Positions 16,950 through 25,867 of a stretch of 64,000 nt of DNA are shown here, in pieces. Location of the stretch: the NCBI RefSeq assembly GCF_000300195.1, contig NZ_AMQH01000015.1:158309-222308 (forward strand). The letters are read 5' to 3'. How positions within the stretch are numbered: position 1 is the stretch's first letter; each line of letters begins with the position of its first letter. Made by a program: the position numbers and the translations under genes. The notes beneath the pieces are model-generated. The model did no database searches and had not been told where the DNA came from. It worked only from the letters and a program-made list of their open reading frames with translations. The stretch is from Clostridium tunisiense TJ (GTDB lineage Bacteria; Bacillota; Clostridia; Clostridiales; Clostridiaceae).

Positions 16950-17600
16950 ATGGCAATAGAGCAAATGAGCGACTTTTTTACTGCTCGTGTTGAGGGTTAT
17001 GATGATCATATGATTAAAACCGTGGAAGGATGCAAAGAAGGATATATAAAAATGGCAGAACTTTTGCCAAAAGAGGTAAATGAATTACTGGATTTAGGTT
17101 GCGGCACTGGGCTAGAGCTGGATGAGATATTCAAGATTAAACCTTTAATTAATGTAACTGGGATAGATTTGACCCAAGCAATGCTGGATAAACTAAAACA
17201 AAAACATCCGAATAAAAATTTAAAACTAATTAATGAAAGCTATTTTGATTATGATTTTGGTATTTCAAAATATGATGTAGCAGTATCCTTTCAAACCTTA
17301 CACCATTTTTCACAGGAAGATAAGCTAAAATTATATATAAAGGTTTTTAATGCATTAAAAACTAATGGAGAGTACATTGAGTGTGATTATATGGTAGAAA
17401 GTCAGGAAGAAGAAGATTTTTATTACAGTGAAAATAAACGAATACGAGAAGAACAAAATATACCTGAGGGTGAATTTTACCATTATGATACCCCATGTAC
17501 AATTGATAATCAAATAAAACTTCTAACCAAAGCTGGCTTTAAAGTTGTAAAAATGAACTGGAGGATGGAAAATACCACAATAATTGTTGCTAAAAAGTAA
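16950..17600 (+). CDS. class I SAM-dependent methyltransferase
   Basis: A 216-residue Rossmann-type methyltransferase. Motif I is LLDLGCGTGLELDEI (residues about 46-60), motif II is GIDLTQAM, and the post-I region and AVSFQTLHHFS correspond to motif IV. The substrate is unknown; the family includes small-molecule and tRNA enzymes. The ATG at 16950 follows a GGGGGAT site; a TTG five codons earlier is less likely. The gene is followed by a perfect terminator, so it is probably a single-gene unit. Confidence 0.9.
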   Translation: MAIEQMSDFFTARVEGYDDHMIKTVEGCKEGYIKMAELLPKEVNELLDLGCGTGLELDEIFKIKPLINVTGIDLTQAMLDKLKQKHPNKNLKLINESYFDYDFGISKYDVAVSFQTLHHFSQEDKLKLYIKVFNALKTNGEYIECDYMVESQEEEDFYYSENKRIREEQNIPEGEFYHYDTPCTIDNQIKLLTKAGFKVVKMNWRMENTTIIVAKK

Positions 17601-17632
17601 TTATATATGTGAAGAATTGAATGGAGCTGTGG

Positions 17633-17668
17633 CCTCATACTTATTTATGAAATAAGTATGAGGTTTTG
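17633..17668 (+). terminator. terminator of the methyltransferase gene
   Basis: Perfect 14-bp stem CCTCATACTTATTT / AAATAAGTATGAGG with a 3-nt loop (ATG) and TTTT. Confidence 0.85.
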
Positions 17669-17740
17669 TACTTTATATAGAGATGATAAAATATATTTAG
17701 GAAAAGGAATGGAGGAATTTTATATGATGGTAGATATCTT

Positions 17741-17914
17741 TAGTGCATAGCAAAGGCTATTGCATTATTAAATAATGAACAAGGAATTTGTAGGGTAACT
17801 TTGGAAGCAGATTTGGGTTGCCTTATATAGATGGCACCTTTGAAGCTTTCAAGATATTGTTAATAATGAAGTGAAATAGCCTTTGCTAATCCTAAAAAGT
17901 AATATTAGGAGGCG
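17741..17914 (+). promoter_or_regulatory. duplicated RNA leader, copy 1 (DUF1062 gene), interrupted by repeat family 2
   Basis: The outer hairpin TAGCAAAGGCTATT / AATAGCCTTTGCTA is followed by TCCTAA...TTAGGAGG, in which TCCTAA can pair with the Shine-Dalgarno. The same arrangement, uninterrupted, precedes the CD3324-family gene at 18747. Here the loop of the outer hairpin contains repeat family 2 copy C. Regulation by folding is inferred from complementarity alone. Confidence 0.5.
17768..17863 (-). repeat. repeat family 2, copy C
   Basis: About 96 bp, inverted relative to copy A: it starts TTAAATAATGAAC, contains ACTTTGGAAGCAGATTT, and ends GAAGCTTTCAAGATATTGTTAA. It sits inside leader copy 1; leader copy 2 shows the uninterrupted form. 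Confidence 0.65.
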
Positions 17915-17918
17915 CAAA

Positions 17919-18536
17919 ATGAGCTGTTTAAAAAAACATCAATGGGAATTAGTTCCTGAAAATTTACCGGTTGTAAAAAGGAACTGTCCTAAGTGTAATG
18001 AAAAAACAAATTATATAAGTAGTGAAAAATTTAGAGTAAATGCAAATAAAAACAACCTTGATATTTGGTTGATTTACAACTGCGAGCAATGCAAATCAAC
18101 CTGGAATATGACCATATATGAAAGAATAAAACCCCATAGTATTAACAAGCATGAATACGAAAAATTTCTTTCGAATGATAGGGAATTAGCAAGAGAATAT
18201 GCCTTTAATTTAGGTGTATATAGTAAAAATAAAGCTGAAGTGATTTTAGATAATATAAACTACAAACTAATTCAAAGAGAATCAGAGGCATGTTATATAA
18301 AGGAAAATGAGCTGGTTATTGAAGTTACTTGCAGGTATCCAATAGAAGTGAGGGTAGATAAGCTTTTAAGTGATGCACTTGGAGTTTCAAGAAGCAAAAT
18401 AAAAAATATGCATAAAGAAGGAATAATATTTATTAATGATGATAAAAACACATTAAATATGAAAGTTAGGCATGGTATGGAGATACATTTCTTAAAGGGT
18501 GTAGACAATATAGAAGTTTTAGAGGCCATAATATAG
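17919..18536 (+). CDS. DUF1062 family protein with zinc ribbon and S4-like domain
   Basis: A 205-residue protein of the uncharacterised DUF1062 family. The N-terminal half has a probable zinc ribbon (CPKC near residue 26 and CEQC near 57). The C-terminal 60 residues (RVDKLLSDALGVSRSKIKNM, then GIIFINDDK) match the S4 RNA-binding fold, suggesting a nucleic-acid role. The ATG at 17919 has TAGGAGG at good distance; an upstream TTG-type extension is rejected. It is preceded by the duplicated leader. Confidence 0.8.
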   Translation: MSCLKKHQWELVPENLPVVKRNCPKCNEKTNYISSEKFRVNANKNNLDIWLIYNCEQCKSTWNMTIYERIKPHSINKHEYEKFLSNDRELAREYAFNLGVYSKNKAEVILDNINYKLIQRESEACYIKENELVIEVTCRYPIEVRVDKLLSDALGVSRSKIKNMHKEGIIFINDDKNTLNMKVRHGMEIHFLKGVDNIEVLEAII

Positions 18537-18645
18537 GCTTTTATATGCTAATTGCAAACAGTTATTGAAATTATGTGGAAAACTTGATAAAATTTGTATA
18601 GTGGTATTTGAGAAAGGGGCAATGCTTTATGACAATGGATTTTTG

Positions 18646-18743
18646 TTATGCATAGCAGGGGCTATTGCATAAGTATAAATAAATAAGAAGTACAAAAATA
18701 GCCTTTGCTAATCCTAAAGCAAAATTATATTTAGGAGGAGCAT
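18646..18743 (+). promoter_or_regulatory. duplicated RNA leader, copy 2 (CD3324-family gene)
   Basis: Outer hairpin TAGCAGGGGCTATT / AATAGCCTTTGCTA (18653-18711), then TCCTAAAGC...TTTAGGAGG, whose ends can pair and would mask the ribosome binding site. It is homologous to leader copy 1 but without the inserted repeat. Confidence 0.5.
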
Positions 18744-18746
18744 AAA

Positions 18747-19040
18747 ATGAGCTATGCAAATGCTAGGGATATTTTCCCTGATGAGATATTAGAAATACTT
18801 CAAAACTACGTGGATGGTGAATTCATTTATATACCTAAGAAAGATGAAAATAAAATGGCATGGGGTGAACTTACTAAAAGCAAAGAAGAGTTGCTAAGTA
18901 GAAACACTGAAATATATAAAGATTATTTAGAAGGAATGTGCACACAAACTCTTTCTGAGAAGTATTACTTATCACGAAAAACTATACAGAGGATTATTTT
19001 AGAAAAGAGAAAATGCCATAACATAGAATGTGCTACCTAG
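18747..19040 (+). CDS. CD3324-family small protein (HTH-like), paralogue 1
   Basis: A 97-residue protein of the family named after C. difficile CD3324. The N-terminal block is FPDEILEILQNYVDGEFIYIPKK, with a following WGE motif. The C-terminal half is a probable helix-turn-helix (YKDYLEGMCTQTLSEKYYLSRKTIQRII) resembling Mor/recombinase-type HTHs, so a DNA-binding role is likely. Two paralogues lie at 19497 and 53559. GGAGGAG precedes the ATG, in a leader that may hide it. A terminator overlaps the stop codon. Confidence 0.75.
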   Translation: MSYANARDIFPDEILEILQNYVDGEFIYIPKKDENKMAWGELTKSKEELLSRNTEIYKDYLEGMCTQTLSEKYYLSRKTIQRIILEKRKCHNIECAT

Positions 19041-19062
19041 GTCGTTTAGGTGGCACATTTTC
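19027..19062 (+). terminator. terminator overlapping the stop codon of CD3324-family paralogue 1
   Basis: Stem AATGTGCTACCTAG / TTAGGTGGCACATT followed by TTTC. Same family as the hairpins at 15717 and 22921. Confidence 0.7.
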
Positions 19063-19150
19063 ACATTAGCATAAGATTAATAATAAGGATAATAAATAGA
19101 GGATTTTACTTGTTTATGTATAATACCTTGATAAATGGGAGGTGGAAAAA

Positions 19151-19244
19151 ATGAATAACCTTAAATTTTATTACCAAAGCTCTAAGCAAAGACTATCTTA
19201 ATGTTAAGTCTACAACTTTGTTTAGAGATAAAATTATAAAGTAG
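19151..19244 (+). pseudogene. possible broken small gene
   Basis: ATG at 19151 with an excellent GGGAGGTGG site. It encodes only 16 residues before a stop (MNNLKFYYQSSKQRLS). A one-base frame change continues as NVKSTTLFRDKIIK and then stops. No family is recognised. Apart from this and repeat copy 3, the gap 19041-19496 is empty. Confidence 0.3.
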
Positions 19245-19303
19245 ATAAAAGGGCTTAACATATGGAGGTCTTTGCAGCTAATTCATAAAAATAAAATGAA
19301 TTA

Positions 19304-19480
19304 AGGTATCCGAAAACAAATAATAAGTCAAAGGTGTGAAGTATATTTTGCGTTCACAAGCAAGCTTGTGCAGACAAGAAAACAGGTTCTGCGGATAGCA
19401 GAGCTATCTAAAGGTTCTGTTGACGCAGTATAACACAAAATAGACGAGGATACTGACTTATTTATTTTTTGAGGATACCT
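19304..19480 (+). repeat. repeat family 1, copy 3
   Basis: 177 bp with ends AGGTATCCGAAAACAAATAA and TTATTTATTTTTTGAGGATACCT. The interior has the palindrome CACAAGCAAGCTTGTG and GATAGCAGAGCTATC; the two halves can pair over most of their length. Confidence 0.8.
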
Positions 19481-19496
19481 AGGGAGAGCAGTTGTG

Positions 19497-19793
19497 ATGA
19501 AATATGTTAGAGCAGAAAATATTTTACCAGAGTCAGTAATAGAAATTATTCAAAATTATATAGATGGTGAATATTTGTATATACCTAGAAAAAAAGGTAA
19601 TGAGAAATCTTGGGGAGAAAAAAGTGGAACAAAAAATTCCTTAAAAGCTAGAAATGAAGAAGTGTTTGAGAGTTATAAACAGGGATATAGTGTTAAGGAG
19701 TTATGTAAAAAGTATTATCTTTCTGAGAGTAGTATAAGAAGAATAATCAGAAGTGGAGAAATAACTTCTAAAGAAAAGCAGCAGAACTTGTAG
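19497..19793 (+). CDS. CD3324-family small protein (HTH-like), paralogue 2
   Basis: A 98-residue paralogue of the protein at 18747, with the same ILPESVIEIIQNYIDGEYLYIPRKK opening, WGE motif and C-terminal HTH (YKQGYSVKELCKKYYLSESSIRRII). The ATG at 19497 follows a GGGAG-type site placed at the edge of repeat copy 3, so its upstream region is largely the repeat. It ends in a terminator that overlaps its last codons. Confidence 0.75.
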   Translation: MKYVRAENILPESVIEIIQNYIDGEYLYIPRKKGNEKSWGEKSGTKNSLKARNEEVFESYKQGYSVKELCKKYYLSESSIRRIIRSGEITSKEKQQNL

Positions 19794-19805
19794 TCTGCTG
19801 TTTTA
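19779..19805 (+). terminator. terminator of CD3324-family paralogue 2
   Basis: CAGCAGA / TCTGCTG stem followed by TTTTAT, spanning the stop codon. The rest of 19806-20281 holds only a weak partial match to repeat family 2 near 20070 and a TATAAT at 20164-20169. Confidence 0.7.
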
Positions 19806-20281
19806 TATTGCCTAGGAAATGAATTTTTAGTGGTGAAATAATACTTTAGAAGCTTTGAACTAGGTGGCAAATCATATATAGAAAAACAAGACATACTGTG
19901 TAGGTAGCATGCAGGGGTTACACAACGATTTGAAGTCATATGTAGAAAAAAGAGTAGACTCAGCTTCTCAAAAAGAAGTTAAAAATTCATACATTTCTTC
20001 TATCTCTATATTAATGGAAACCATTATAGTTTAATAATTAGGTAATGAATAACTTTATTTGGTAGGGATGTTTTGGAAGTAGATTTAAACTGTCACATTA
20101 TAATTTAATATTCAAACTCTGTATAGAACCATTTGTGAACATGAATATTCAATGAAATCATGTTATAATTTTCAGGTAAAAGTAGTTATTAGTGGAAACA
20201 ACTGGGGTAAGTATTCATGGGGAGATAAGCAAAAATAAGACACCTGTTGCAGTAAAGTTTTTACATAAAGGGGGAACAGAC

Positions 20282-21886
20282 ATGAGAAAGTATTTAAAGA
20301 AGATAAGAAAAGAACTGGGGATTTTTATATTTTTGACATTTCTAAGTTATTTATTTTATTCATTAATTCCATATTACACAAAAATTTTATTTGAAGGAGA
20401 ATACAAAAAAGCAATAATTGGGTATACAGTGTGCCTCAGTGCCTTTGTTATACTAGCTTATTTTTGTAATATAACTCAAACTAAGTACAAGTTAAAGTTT
20501 GATAAGGTGCTGAAGGAGGATTACTTCAATAAAGTCATAAGCTTAAACTATGAAGACTTTTCAAAGAAGAAAGTGGGAGAATATATATCCTTTCAAGCCA
20601 ATGACATCACAGAAATAGGCAATGATTATTTAGCACCTTTAATGGCAATTGTTACTCAAACCATAAGGGTAGTTACATATTTTGTTATTATAACCTTATC
20701 ATTAGATCTTAAAGTAGGGTTACTGCTAATTGGGGTGTCATTTCTTGGGGTATTGTTTCCAAAATCCTTAGGAGCAGAAACTGCTAAAAGACGAAACAAC
20801 TATTTGGATTACCAAAAGAAATATTATTCAAAGATTGAAGAAGTATTCAATGGCTTTAAGGTTATTAATTTTAGAACTAGAAATAACATTAGAGAAGATC
20901 ATAATGAAAATTTAAAAAGAGTTTTAGAGGAAAGGTACAAATATGGAAAAGCCAATGGGTTAATGTGGGTTTTAAATGGTTTGGGCTCTGAAAGTTTAAA
21001 TTATATTACCTTTCTATACTTAGGATATTTAACCTTTAAAGGTAATATCTCTGCTGGTTTTGCTATAGCTACTTTTCAATATGCTCAAAGCTTGATGGAA
21101 CCAGTACATGAAATACTTTATTGTATGAACATGACTAATTCTTCAAAGGAGCTAGTTAATTCCTTTTTAACCTTTGTTGAAGGTGATAAGGAGGAAGAGA
21201 AGAAGACTCCTATAAATTCCTTTAAAGAAATCACAATTAATAATTTAAGCAAAAGCTATGAGAACTTTAGATTGCAAAGCATAAATTTAAATCTAGAACA
21301 AAACAAAAAGTATGCACTAATTGGGTTAAATGGTTCAGGGAAGAGCACCTTGTTTAATATTCTATCAGCATATATTAAAGATTACTCTGGTGAATTTAAA
21401 GTTGATGGCAAAGCCATAAAGGAAATTGAAACAAGCTATTTAATTGGAACTATGAATCAGGAAGAATATATATTTTCTCAAAGCTTTCATGACAATACTA
21501 CTGTTTTTAATAGTTATGAAAATGTAGATAGTAATCCTTTCATTAGTGATGCTGAAAAGTTAAAAGAAAGTAATAATTGCAGGGTTTTAAGCGGAGGGGA
21601 AAAGAAGTTAATAGCCTTATCAAGACTAATTAACAAAAATACCCCAATAATCTTATTAGATGAGCCTTTCTCAGCTGTTGATGAAAGCAAAAAGGAAGAT
21701 CTACTCAATAAAATTTTATCCCTAGACAAAACTGTTGTTATGATAACCCATGACATAGGCGAAAATCTAAAGAGCTTTGATGAAATTTTATTTATGGAAG
21801 GTGGAAAGCTAATTTACACATTGCCTTATGAGGAGTTAAAGGATAAAAAAGAATTCAAGGTGCTACAAAATGCAGTAAATATATAA
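20282..21886 (+). CDS. ABC transporter, fused permease and ATPase (half-transporter)
   Basis: A 534-residue exporter half. The N-terminal 300 residues hold six membrane helices (first at about 11-28). The ATPase domain has Walker A GLNGSGKST near residue 348, signature LSGGEKK near 436 and Walker B IILLDEPFSAVD near 457. The domain is slightly short and the D-loop region divergent. The substrate is unknown; such proteins often export peptides or drugs as homodimers. The ATG at 20282 has AAAGGGGG upstream; an in-frame GTG at 20192 is rejected. Confidence 0.85.
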   Translation: MRKYLKKIRKELGIFIFLTFLSYLFYSLIPYYTKILFEGEYKKAIIGYTVCLSAFVILAYFCNITQTKYKLKFDKVLKEDYFNKVISLNYEDFSKKKVGEYISFQANDITEIGNDYLAPLMAIVTQTIRVVTYFVIITLSLDLKVGLLLIGVSFLGVLFPKSLGAETAKRRNNYLDYQKKYYSKIEEVFNGFKVINFRTRNNIREDHNENLKRVLEERYKYGKANGLMWVLNGLGSESLNYITFLYLGYLTFKGNISAGFAIATFQYAQSLMEPVHEILYCMNMTNSSKELVNSFLTFVEGDKEEEKKTPINSFKEITINNLSKSYENFRLQSINLNLEQNKKYALIGLNGSGKSTLFNILSAYIKDYSGEFKVDGKAIKEIETSYLIGTMNQEEYIFSQSFHDNTTVFNSYENVDSNPFISDAEKLKESNNCRVLSGGEKKLIALSRLINKNTPIILLDEPFSAVDESKKEDLLNKILSLDKTVVMITHDIGENLKSFDEILFMEGGKLIYTLPYEELKDKKEFKVLQNAVNI

Positions 21887-21915
21887 ATTTGGAATAATAT
21901 GGGGTATAATTAATT

Positions 21916-22092
21916 AGGCATATGAAAATAAATAACAAGTGAAAGATATGAAGGGTATTTTCAGTTCACAAGCAAGCTTGTGCGGCAAGGGATCAGGGGC
22001 TATTTATAGTTGGACTATTAATAGGTTCTGTTGATGTAATATAACATAAAATGAACCAGGATACTGACTTATTTATTTTTTAAAGATGTATT
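21916..22092 (+). repeat. repeat family 1, copy 4
   Basis: 177 bp with ends AGGCATATGAAAATAAATAA and TTATTTATTTTTTAAAGATGTATT; the interior again has CACAAGCAAGCTTGTG. It fills most of the gap between the ABC transporter and the nucleotidyltransferase. Confidence 0.75.
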
Positions 22093-22116
22093 AAATAGAG
22101 TTTTGGGGGTAAGGGT

Positions 22117-22887
22117 ATGATTAATAGTGAAATCATAATTAAAAGACTTAAAGAAGAATTAGAACCTCTACAATATGTTCACGCCATGTGGCTTGAGGGG
22201 GCAGATGCTATTGGACAAGCAGATGAGTATTCTGATATAGATATTTACATTGATATTGAAGATGAACATGAACAGGAGGCAATTCATAAGGTTGAAAAAA
22301 TACTTTCAACAATTTCTGAAATAGATTATAAGTATGTAATGAATCATGGTCATCCTAAACTTCGTCAGAGGATTTACCACTTAAAGGGCAGCAGTGAATA
22401 TCTTATGATTGATTTCTGTTGGCAGCTACATAGCAGGGATAAAGAGGAGTATGTATATATAAAAGGTAACACAATTGAAGCAGCTAAAGTGATTTTCGAT
22501 AAATCGGATGTTATTAGGTATAAAGATTATAATGAAGAGGACTATAGACGGTTGAATGTAGAGGACCTGGAGGAATGCAAGTACCGCTATAGCCAGCATT
22601 GCAGAGTTGAAAAATATATTCATCGAGGGATGTATCTTGAAGCTTACGCTTACTACAATAAATATGTATTAGAGCCATTAATCCATGTGCTGCGAATGAT
22701 ATACACACCTGCTCATGCACATTACTATCTAATTCATATTTCTCAGCATCTTCCTAAGAGTGAAGTGGAAAAACTCCAATTCTTTGCACAAGTATCATCA
22801 CTTAAAGATATTGAGGATAAAATTCCCCAAGCTAAAATTTGGTTTTTAGAATTAGTGGGAAGATTAAAATATTTAGGAATGGAATAA
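22117..22887 (+). CDS. nucleotidyltransferase-fold protein
   Basis: A 256-residue protein of the DNA polymerase beta-like nucleotidyltransferase superfamily. The diagnostic G(A)..G...EYSDIDIYIDIE block (residues about 27-48) supplies the two metal-binding Asp residues. The C-terminal region is helical. Related proteins include aminoglycoside adenylyltransferases and many uncharacterised enzymes, so the substrate cannot be named. GGGGGTAAGGG precedes the ATG. Repeat copy 4 ends 24 bp upstream. Confidence 0.75.
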   Translation: MINSEIIIKRLKEELEPLQYVHAMWLEGADAIGQADEYSDIDIYIDIEDEHEQEAIHKVEKILSTISEIDYKYVMNHGHPKLRQRIYHLKGSSEYLMIDFCWQLHSRDKEEYVYIKGNTIEAAKVIFDKSDVIRYKDYNEEDYRRLNVEDLEECKYRYSQHCRVEKYIHRGMYLEAYAYYNKYVLEPLIHVLRMIYTPAHAHYYLIHISQHLPKSEVEKLQFFAQVSSLKDIEDKIPQAKIWFLELVGRLKYLGME

Positions 22888-22920
22888 GAGAATTTTACAG
22901 AGAATATGCCAGGATATATA

Positions 22921-22957
22921 ATGAGCTACCTAAGTTTTTTAGGTGGCTCATTTTTAT
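22921..22957 (+). terminator. terminator of the nucleotidyltransferase gene
   Basis: 13-bp stem ATGAGCTACCTAA / TTAGGTGGCTCAT and T5. The DNA after it (TTTATTTATAAATTAAGTA...AGGTTGTTC) also matches the DNA after 15758. Confidence 0.85.
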
Positions 22958-23093
22958 TTATAAATTAAGTATTAGGTTGTTCTAGTAAAAAATTCCATGC
23001 TATGATATTTATGAAGCTTGAGTTAGTGCTTAGTGAATAGATTATAGAATCTACCTGGTGGAATAGTTTTTATTGAAAGGAATGATAAGTGTA

Positions 23094-23717
23094 ATGTCTA
23101 AAAGTACAACTACACATTTAAATAACCAAGACTCACAAAATGTTTTTATAATAGAATGTAAAGATGTAGTATTAAGGGAATTTCAAATAGAGGATTTTCA
23201 TGCAATATATAATATTACTTTACAGCCTGAAATCATTGAATTCTTGCCAGATTGGATATGGCCAAAGGAAGGCATAAGAAATTGGGTAAGTGAGTATGTA
23301 ATTAAAGAAAACCAAAGATGTTTTGAAGTATTTCCTAATTTACCAAATTCCAATGAATATATTCTTCGATTAGGAATAGTATTAAAGGAAACAAATGAGT
23401 TTATTGGCTGGATAACTTCTGGGCTAAAAGAGGAACTACCTCCGCCAAATAGAGAAATAGGATATGCAATATCCAAAGATTACACAGGCAATGGATATGC
23501 CACTCAAGCAGCGAAAGGGCTAATAAAATATTTATTTGAAAACACAAATATTGATGTGTTAAATGCTACAGCATTAACTTATAATACACCTTCAAACAAG
23601 GTATTAGAGAAAAGTGGGTTTAACTTGTTGGGAACCACAAAGATTGAGGGACACGATTATTACTATTACAAACTTTGTAAAGATCAGTGGAAATTCTTAA
23701 AATCCACTACAATTTAA
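23094..23717 (+). CDS. GNAT acetyltransferase, RimJ/RimL-like
   Basis: A 207-residue GNAT protein of the RimJ/RimL type. Visible elements are VVLREFQIEDFHAIYNI at the N-terminus, the acetyl-CoA region EIGYAISKDYTGNGYATQAAKGLIKYLF and the closing NTPSNKVLEKSGFNLLG. Such enzymes acetylate N-termini or antibiotics; the substrate is unknown. Several starts are possible (TTG 23073, ATG 23082, ATG 23094). 23094 is preferred because AAAGGA lies 12 nt before it, whereas at 23082 the site would touch the codon. Confidence 0.85.
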   Translation: MSKSTTTHLNNQDSQNVFIIECKDVVLREFQIEDFHAIYNITLQPEIIEFLPDWIWPKEGIRNWVSEYVIKENQRCFEVFPNLPNSNEYILRLGIVLKETNEFIGWITSGLKEELPPPNREIGYAISKDYTGNGYATQAAKGLIKYLFENTNIDVLNATALTYNTPSNKVLEKSGFNLLGTTKIEGHDYYYYKLCKDQWKFLKSTTI

Positions 23718-23926
23718 CAGCTTGAAATTTAATTAATCATTAGTAACAATGAATGTAATAATTTATATAAGATAAAAAGATGTCTAGTTGGACAAATAAT
23801 ATAGTACAAAAGTGGCTAGTAAAAGTTATTAAGGTTTACTAGCTATATTTATGTAAAAATATAATAGAAGTTTAAAATTAAGAATATATTACTTGCATTT
23901 TTTATGGAGGACGGCTAAGTTTTTAC

Positions 23927-23974
23927 TTGTGATATGGGGAACCGTATCATAAATAACAGAGGTTTTTACTAAAA
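23927..23974 (+). repeat. repeat family 3 (short hairpin), copy 1
   Basis: TGATATGGGGAACCGTATCATAAATAA followed by CAGAGGTTTTT; TGATATGG pairs with CCGTATCA. Other copies are near 32019, 39774, 41155 and 48547. It lies in the gap 23718-24114, which has no gene. Confidence 0.55.
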
Positions 23975-24034
23975 TTGGAATACTTACTTTATAGGATGAG
24001 TGAATACTTATAAAGGTTGTAGGAGGTACTAGAT

Positions 24035-24068
24035 AAAAGGAACTGACTTAGTAAAACAGTTCCCTTTT
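24035..24068. terminator. bidirectional terminator
   Basis: Stem AAAAGGAACTG / CAGTTCCCTTTT. It lies downstream of the minus-strand gene at 24115. Confidence 0.75.
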
Positions 24069-24114
24069 CTTATTTAAACAAAATGGTGAATGCAGGATTA
24101 ACTATCTACCTACT

Positions 24115-24354
24115 CTATTCTTTACAAGTGGCACATTTCTCTTCATCTGGATTAGTTCTGTTAAGAGCCTGGGTGGATGTTCCAACACCGCTTCCACAAC
24201 TCTTTCTTATATCCTCTAATGATGCTCTTAAATCAAATACCATTTCTGTTAGTTGGGCTATTTGATTATCTTTCTCTGAGTTAGATTTGATAAAGTGCTC
24301 CTTATCTGACCTTAAGGTTTTATTAATTGATGTGAAAATACTTTTGTCATCCAT
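24115..24354 (-). CDS. 79-residue protein, unknown
   Basis: A small protein with strong AAGGAG six nt before the ATG at 24354 and a terminator downstream, so it is probably real. The first 55 residues form one or two helices with coiled-coil character (KDNQIAQLTEMVFDLRASLEDI). The tail has an isolated CATCKE that could bind metal or form a disulfide. No family is recognised. The gap upstream (24355-24732) shows no gene. Confidence 0.6.
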   Translation of the reverse strand: MDDKSIFTSINKTLRSDKEHFIKSNSEKDNQIAQLTEMVFDLRASLEDIRKSCGSGVGTSTQALNRTNPDEEKCATCKE

Positions 24355-24732
24355 ATACTTCTCTCCTTACAGTAATTTATGATTTTAATATCTCCTTTTT
24401 TATGGTATATATTCGTTATCTTATTTTTAATAATGCATGTTACAAATAAGTTGATGAAGTGATAGCTACTTACTAATAACAAGTGAAATGACTAGTAGCA
24501 AATAAACAGGTGCTATATCATACAGCTCAAAATAAACTAATGTCAAATTCAATTCTTTAGTTTTACTATGCTGTAAGCATTAAATGAATGCGAGAATTTC
24601 AAATTTAGGTTACAGTATGGATACTTAAAAGTAACTCTGTAATTAATATATATATTCAGAGCTATATAAGGGATTAGGGGGTGTAAATTAAATTGAATGA
24701 GCTTATATTAGTTGGTTGTTTGGATAAGCTGG

Positions 24733-25686
24733 GGAATATAAAAGAAGAAGGACTAAACTAACTATTAATGAAGGTGAAGGAGAAATAGTTAGATTAAAGA
24801 TATTCTAACTAATCCAATATATATAGGTAAGATTAGATATAATGTAAGACAAAACTGGTCTGAAAAGAGAAGAAAAAATATTAATGCTAATCTCATTATA
24901 ACTGATGGAGTACATGATGGTATTATTGAGGAAAAGTTATGGGACAAGGTTCGAGCTATTATGGAAAACAAGAAGGGAAAACCATCGAGAGTGCATGATG
25001 GAGAATTTCCTCTAACAGGAATACTAAGATGTCCTAAGTGTGGAGACGGTATGGTAATATCGAGGACTAATAATAAACTAGTAGATGGAGCTAAGAAAAG
25101 TATAGCTTATTATGCATGTGGTAATTGAAAAAACAAAGGCACTGCAGTATGCAATAGTAACTCTATACGAGTAGATAAAGCTAATGAGTATGTATTCAAT
25201 AAGCTTTCCAAATTGCTTACTAATGAAAGTATAGTTAAAAATATTGTTAGCAATGTAAATAAGGAAAGAAGAAGAAAGGTTAATCCTACTAAGAACAAGC
25301 TAGGAAGAATTGATAGAGAGTTAGAAAAGCTAGATAAGAAAAGAGGAAAGTTGTTTGAAGCATATGAAGATGAAATAATAACTAAGGAAGAATTCCAACT
25401 AAGAAAGGAAGAGTTAACAGAAAGAGTAAAGAAACTAGAGGAAGAAAAGGCACCTTTACTAGTTACACTATCAGATGATGTTAGTGAGGAGCTACCTTAT
25501 GAATTTATTAAGAATATACTCCAAAATTTCAGCAAGGCATTGATGGAAAGTTCAACTAGAGAACAATAAAAGAAGCTATTGAATATGATTATCTCAGAGA
25601 TAACTATCAATGAGCTAAGAGAAGTTGGATCAATTAAAATTAATATAAATGATAACTTATCTAAAGATGAAAGAAGGAATATCTAG
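24733..25686 (+). pseudogene. decayed large serine recombinase/integrase
   Basis: Remains of a large serine recombinase. In order: RRTKLTINEGEGEIVRL (recombinase domain); after a frame break, DILTNPIYIGKIRYN with KPSRVHDGEFPLTGILRCPKCGDGMV (zinc ribbon); then an in-frame TGA at 25126 where a Trp would be expected; NKGTAVCNSNSI; a coiled-coil region (GRIDRELEKLDKKRGKLFEAYEDEI); a TAA at 25567; and a C-terminal stretch ending at 25686. The N-terminal catalytic serine domain is absent. It marks a former phage or integrative element. Its last codons overlap a terminator-like hairpin (25675-25710). Confidence 0.85.
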
Positions 25687-25831
25687 AAAAGGTACTCCTT
25701 CTTCTTTTATGTTAAGAAATGTTGATATTCATATTCTAAATCTAAATATAGCAATTTAAAGAAACATTTCTAATTTTCAGATGTTATGAGTATACCTATG
25801 GATATATAATACAAGTTATGTATTAATATGG

Positions 25832-25837
25832 TATAAT
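25832..25837 (+). promoter_or_regulatory. extended -10 box of the Kiwa-like operon
   Basis: TGGTATAAT fits the TGnTATAAT extended -10 form; no good -35 is seen. The KwaB-like start is 31 nt downstream, with a perfect TAGGAGG site between. Confidence 0.45.
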
Positions 25838-25867
25838 ATAAACTAACATGGGAATTAGGAGGTAATT

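Noticed and set aside
20236..20252. Match of AAGACACCTGTTG to the attenuator hairpin at 1690
   Set aside because: Only about a dozen bases agree and the pairing arm and T-run are missing, so chance is likely.
20192..20281. N-terminal extension of the ABC transporter from a GTG codon
   Set aside because: The internal ATG at 20282 has a strong AAAGGGGG site and a normal basic N-terminus before the first helix; the extension has no ribosome site.
24083..24265. Plus-strand 60-codon ORF opposite the 79-residue gene
   Set aside because: The minus-strand gene has the better ribosome site and a terminator; the plus-strand frame has neither.
24461..24545. Possible seventh, decayed copy of repeat family 1
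   Set aside because: ATAACAAGTGAAA and GCTCAAAATAAAC are reminiscent, but the ends cannot be found.
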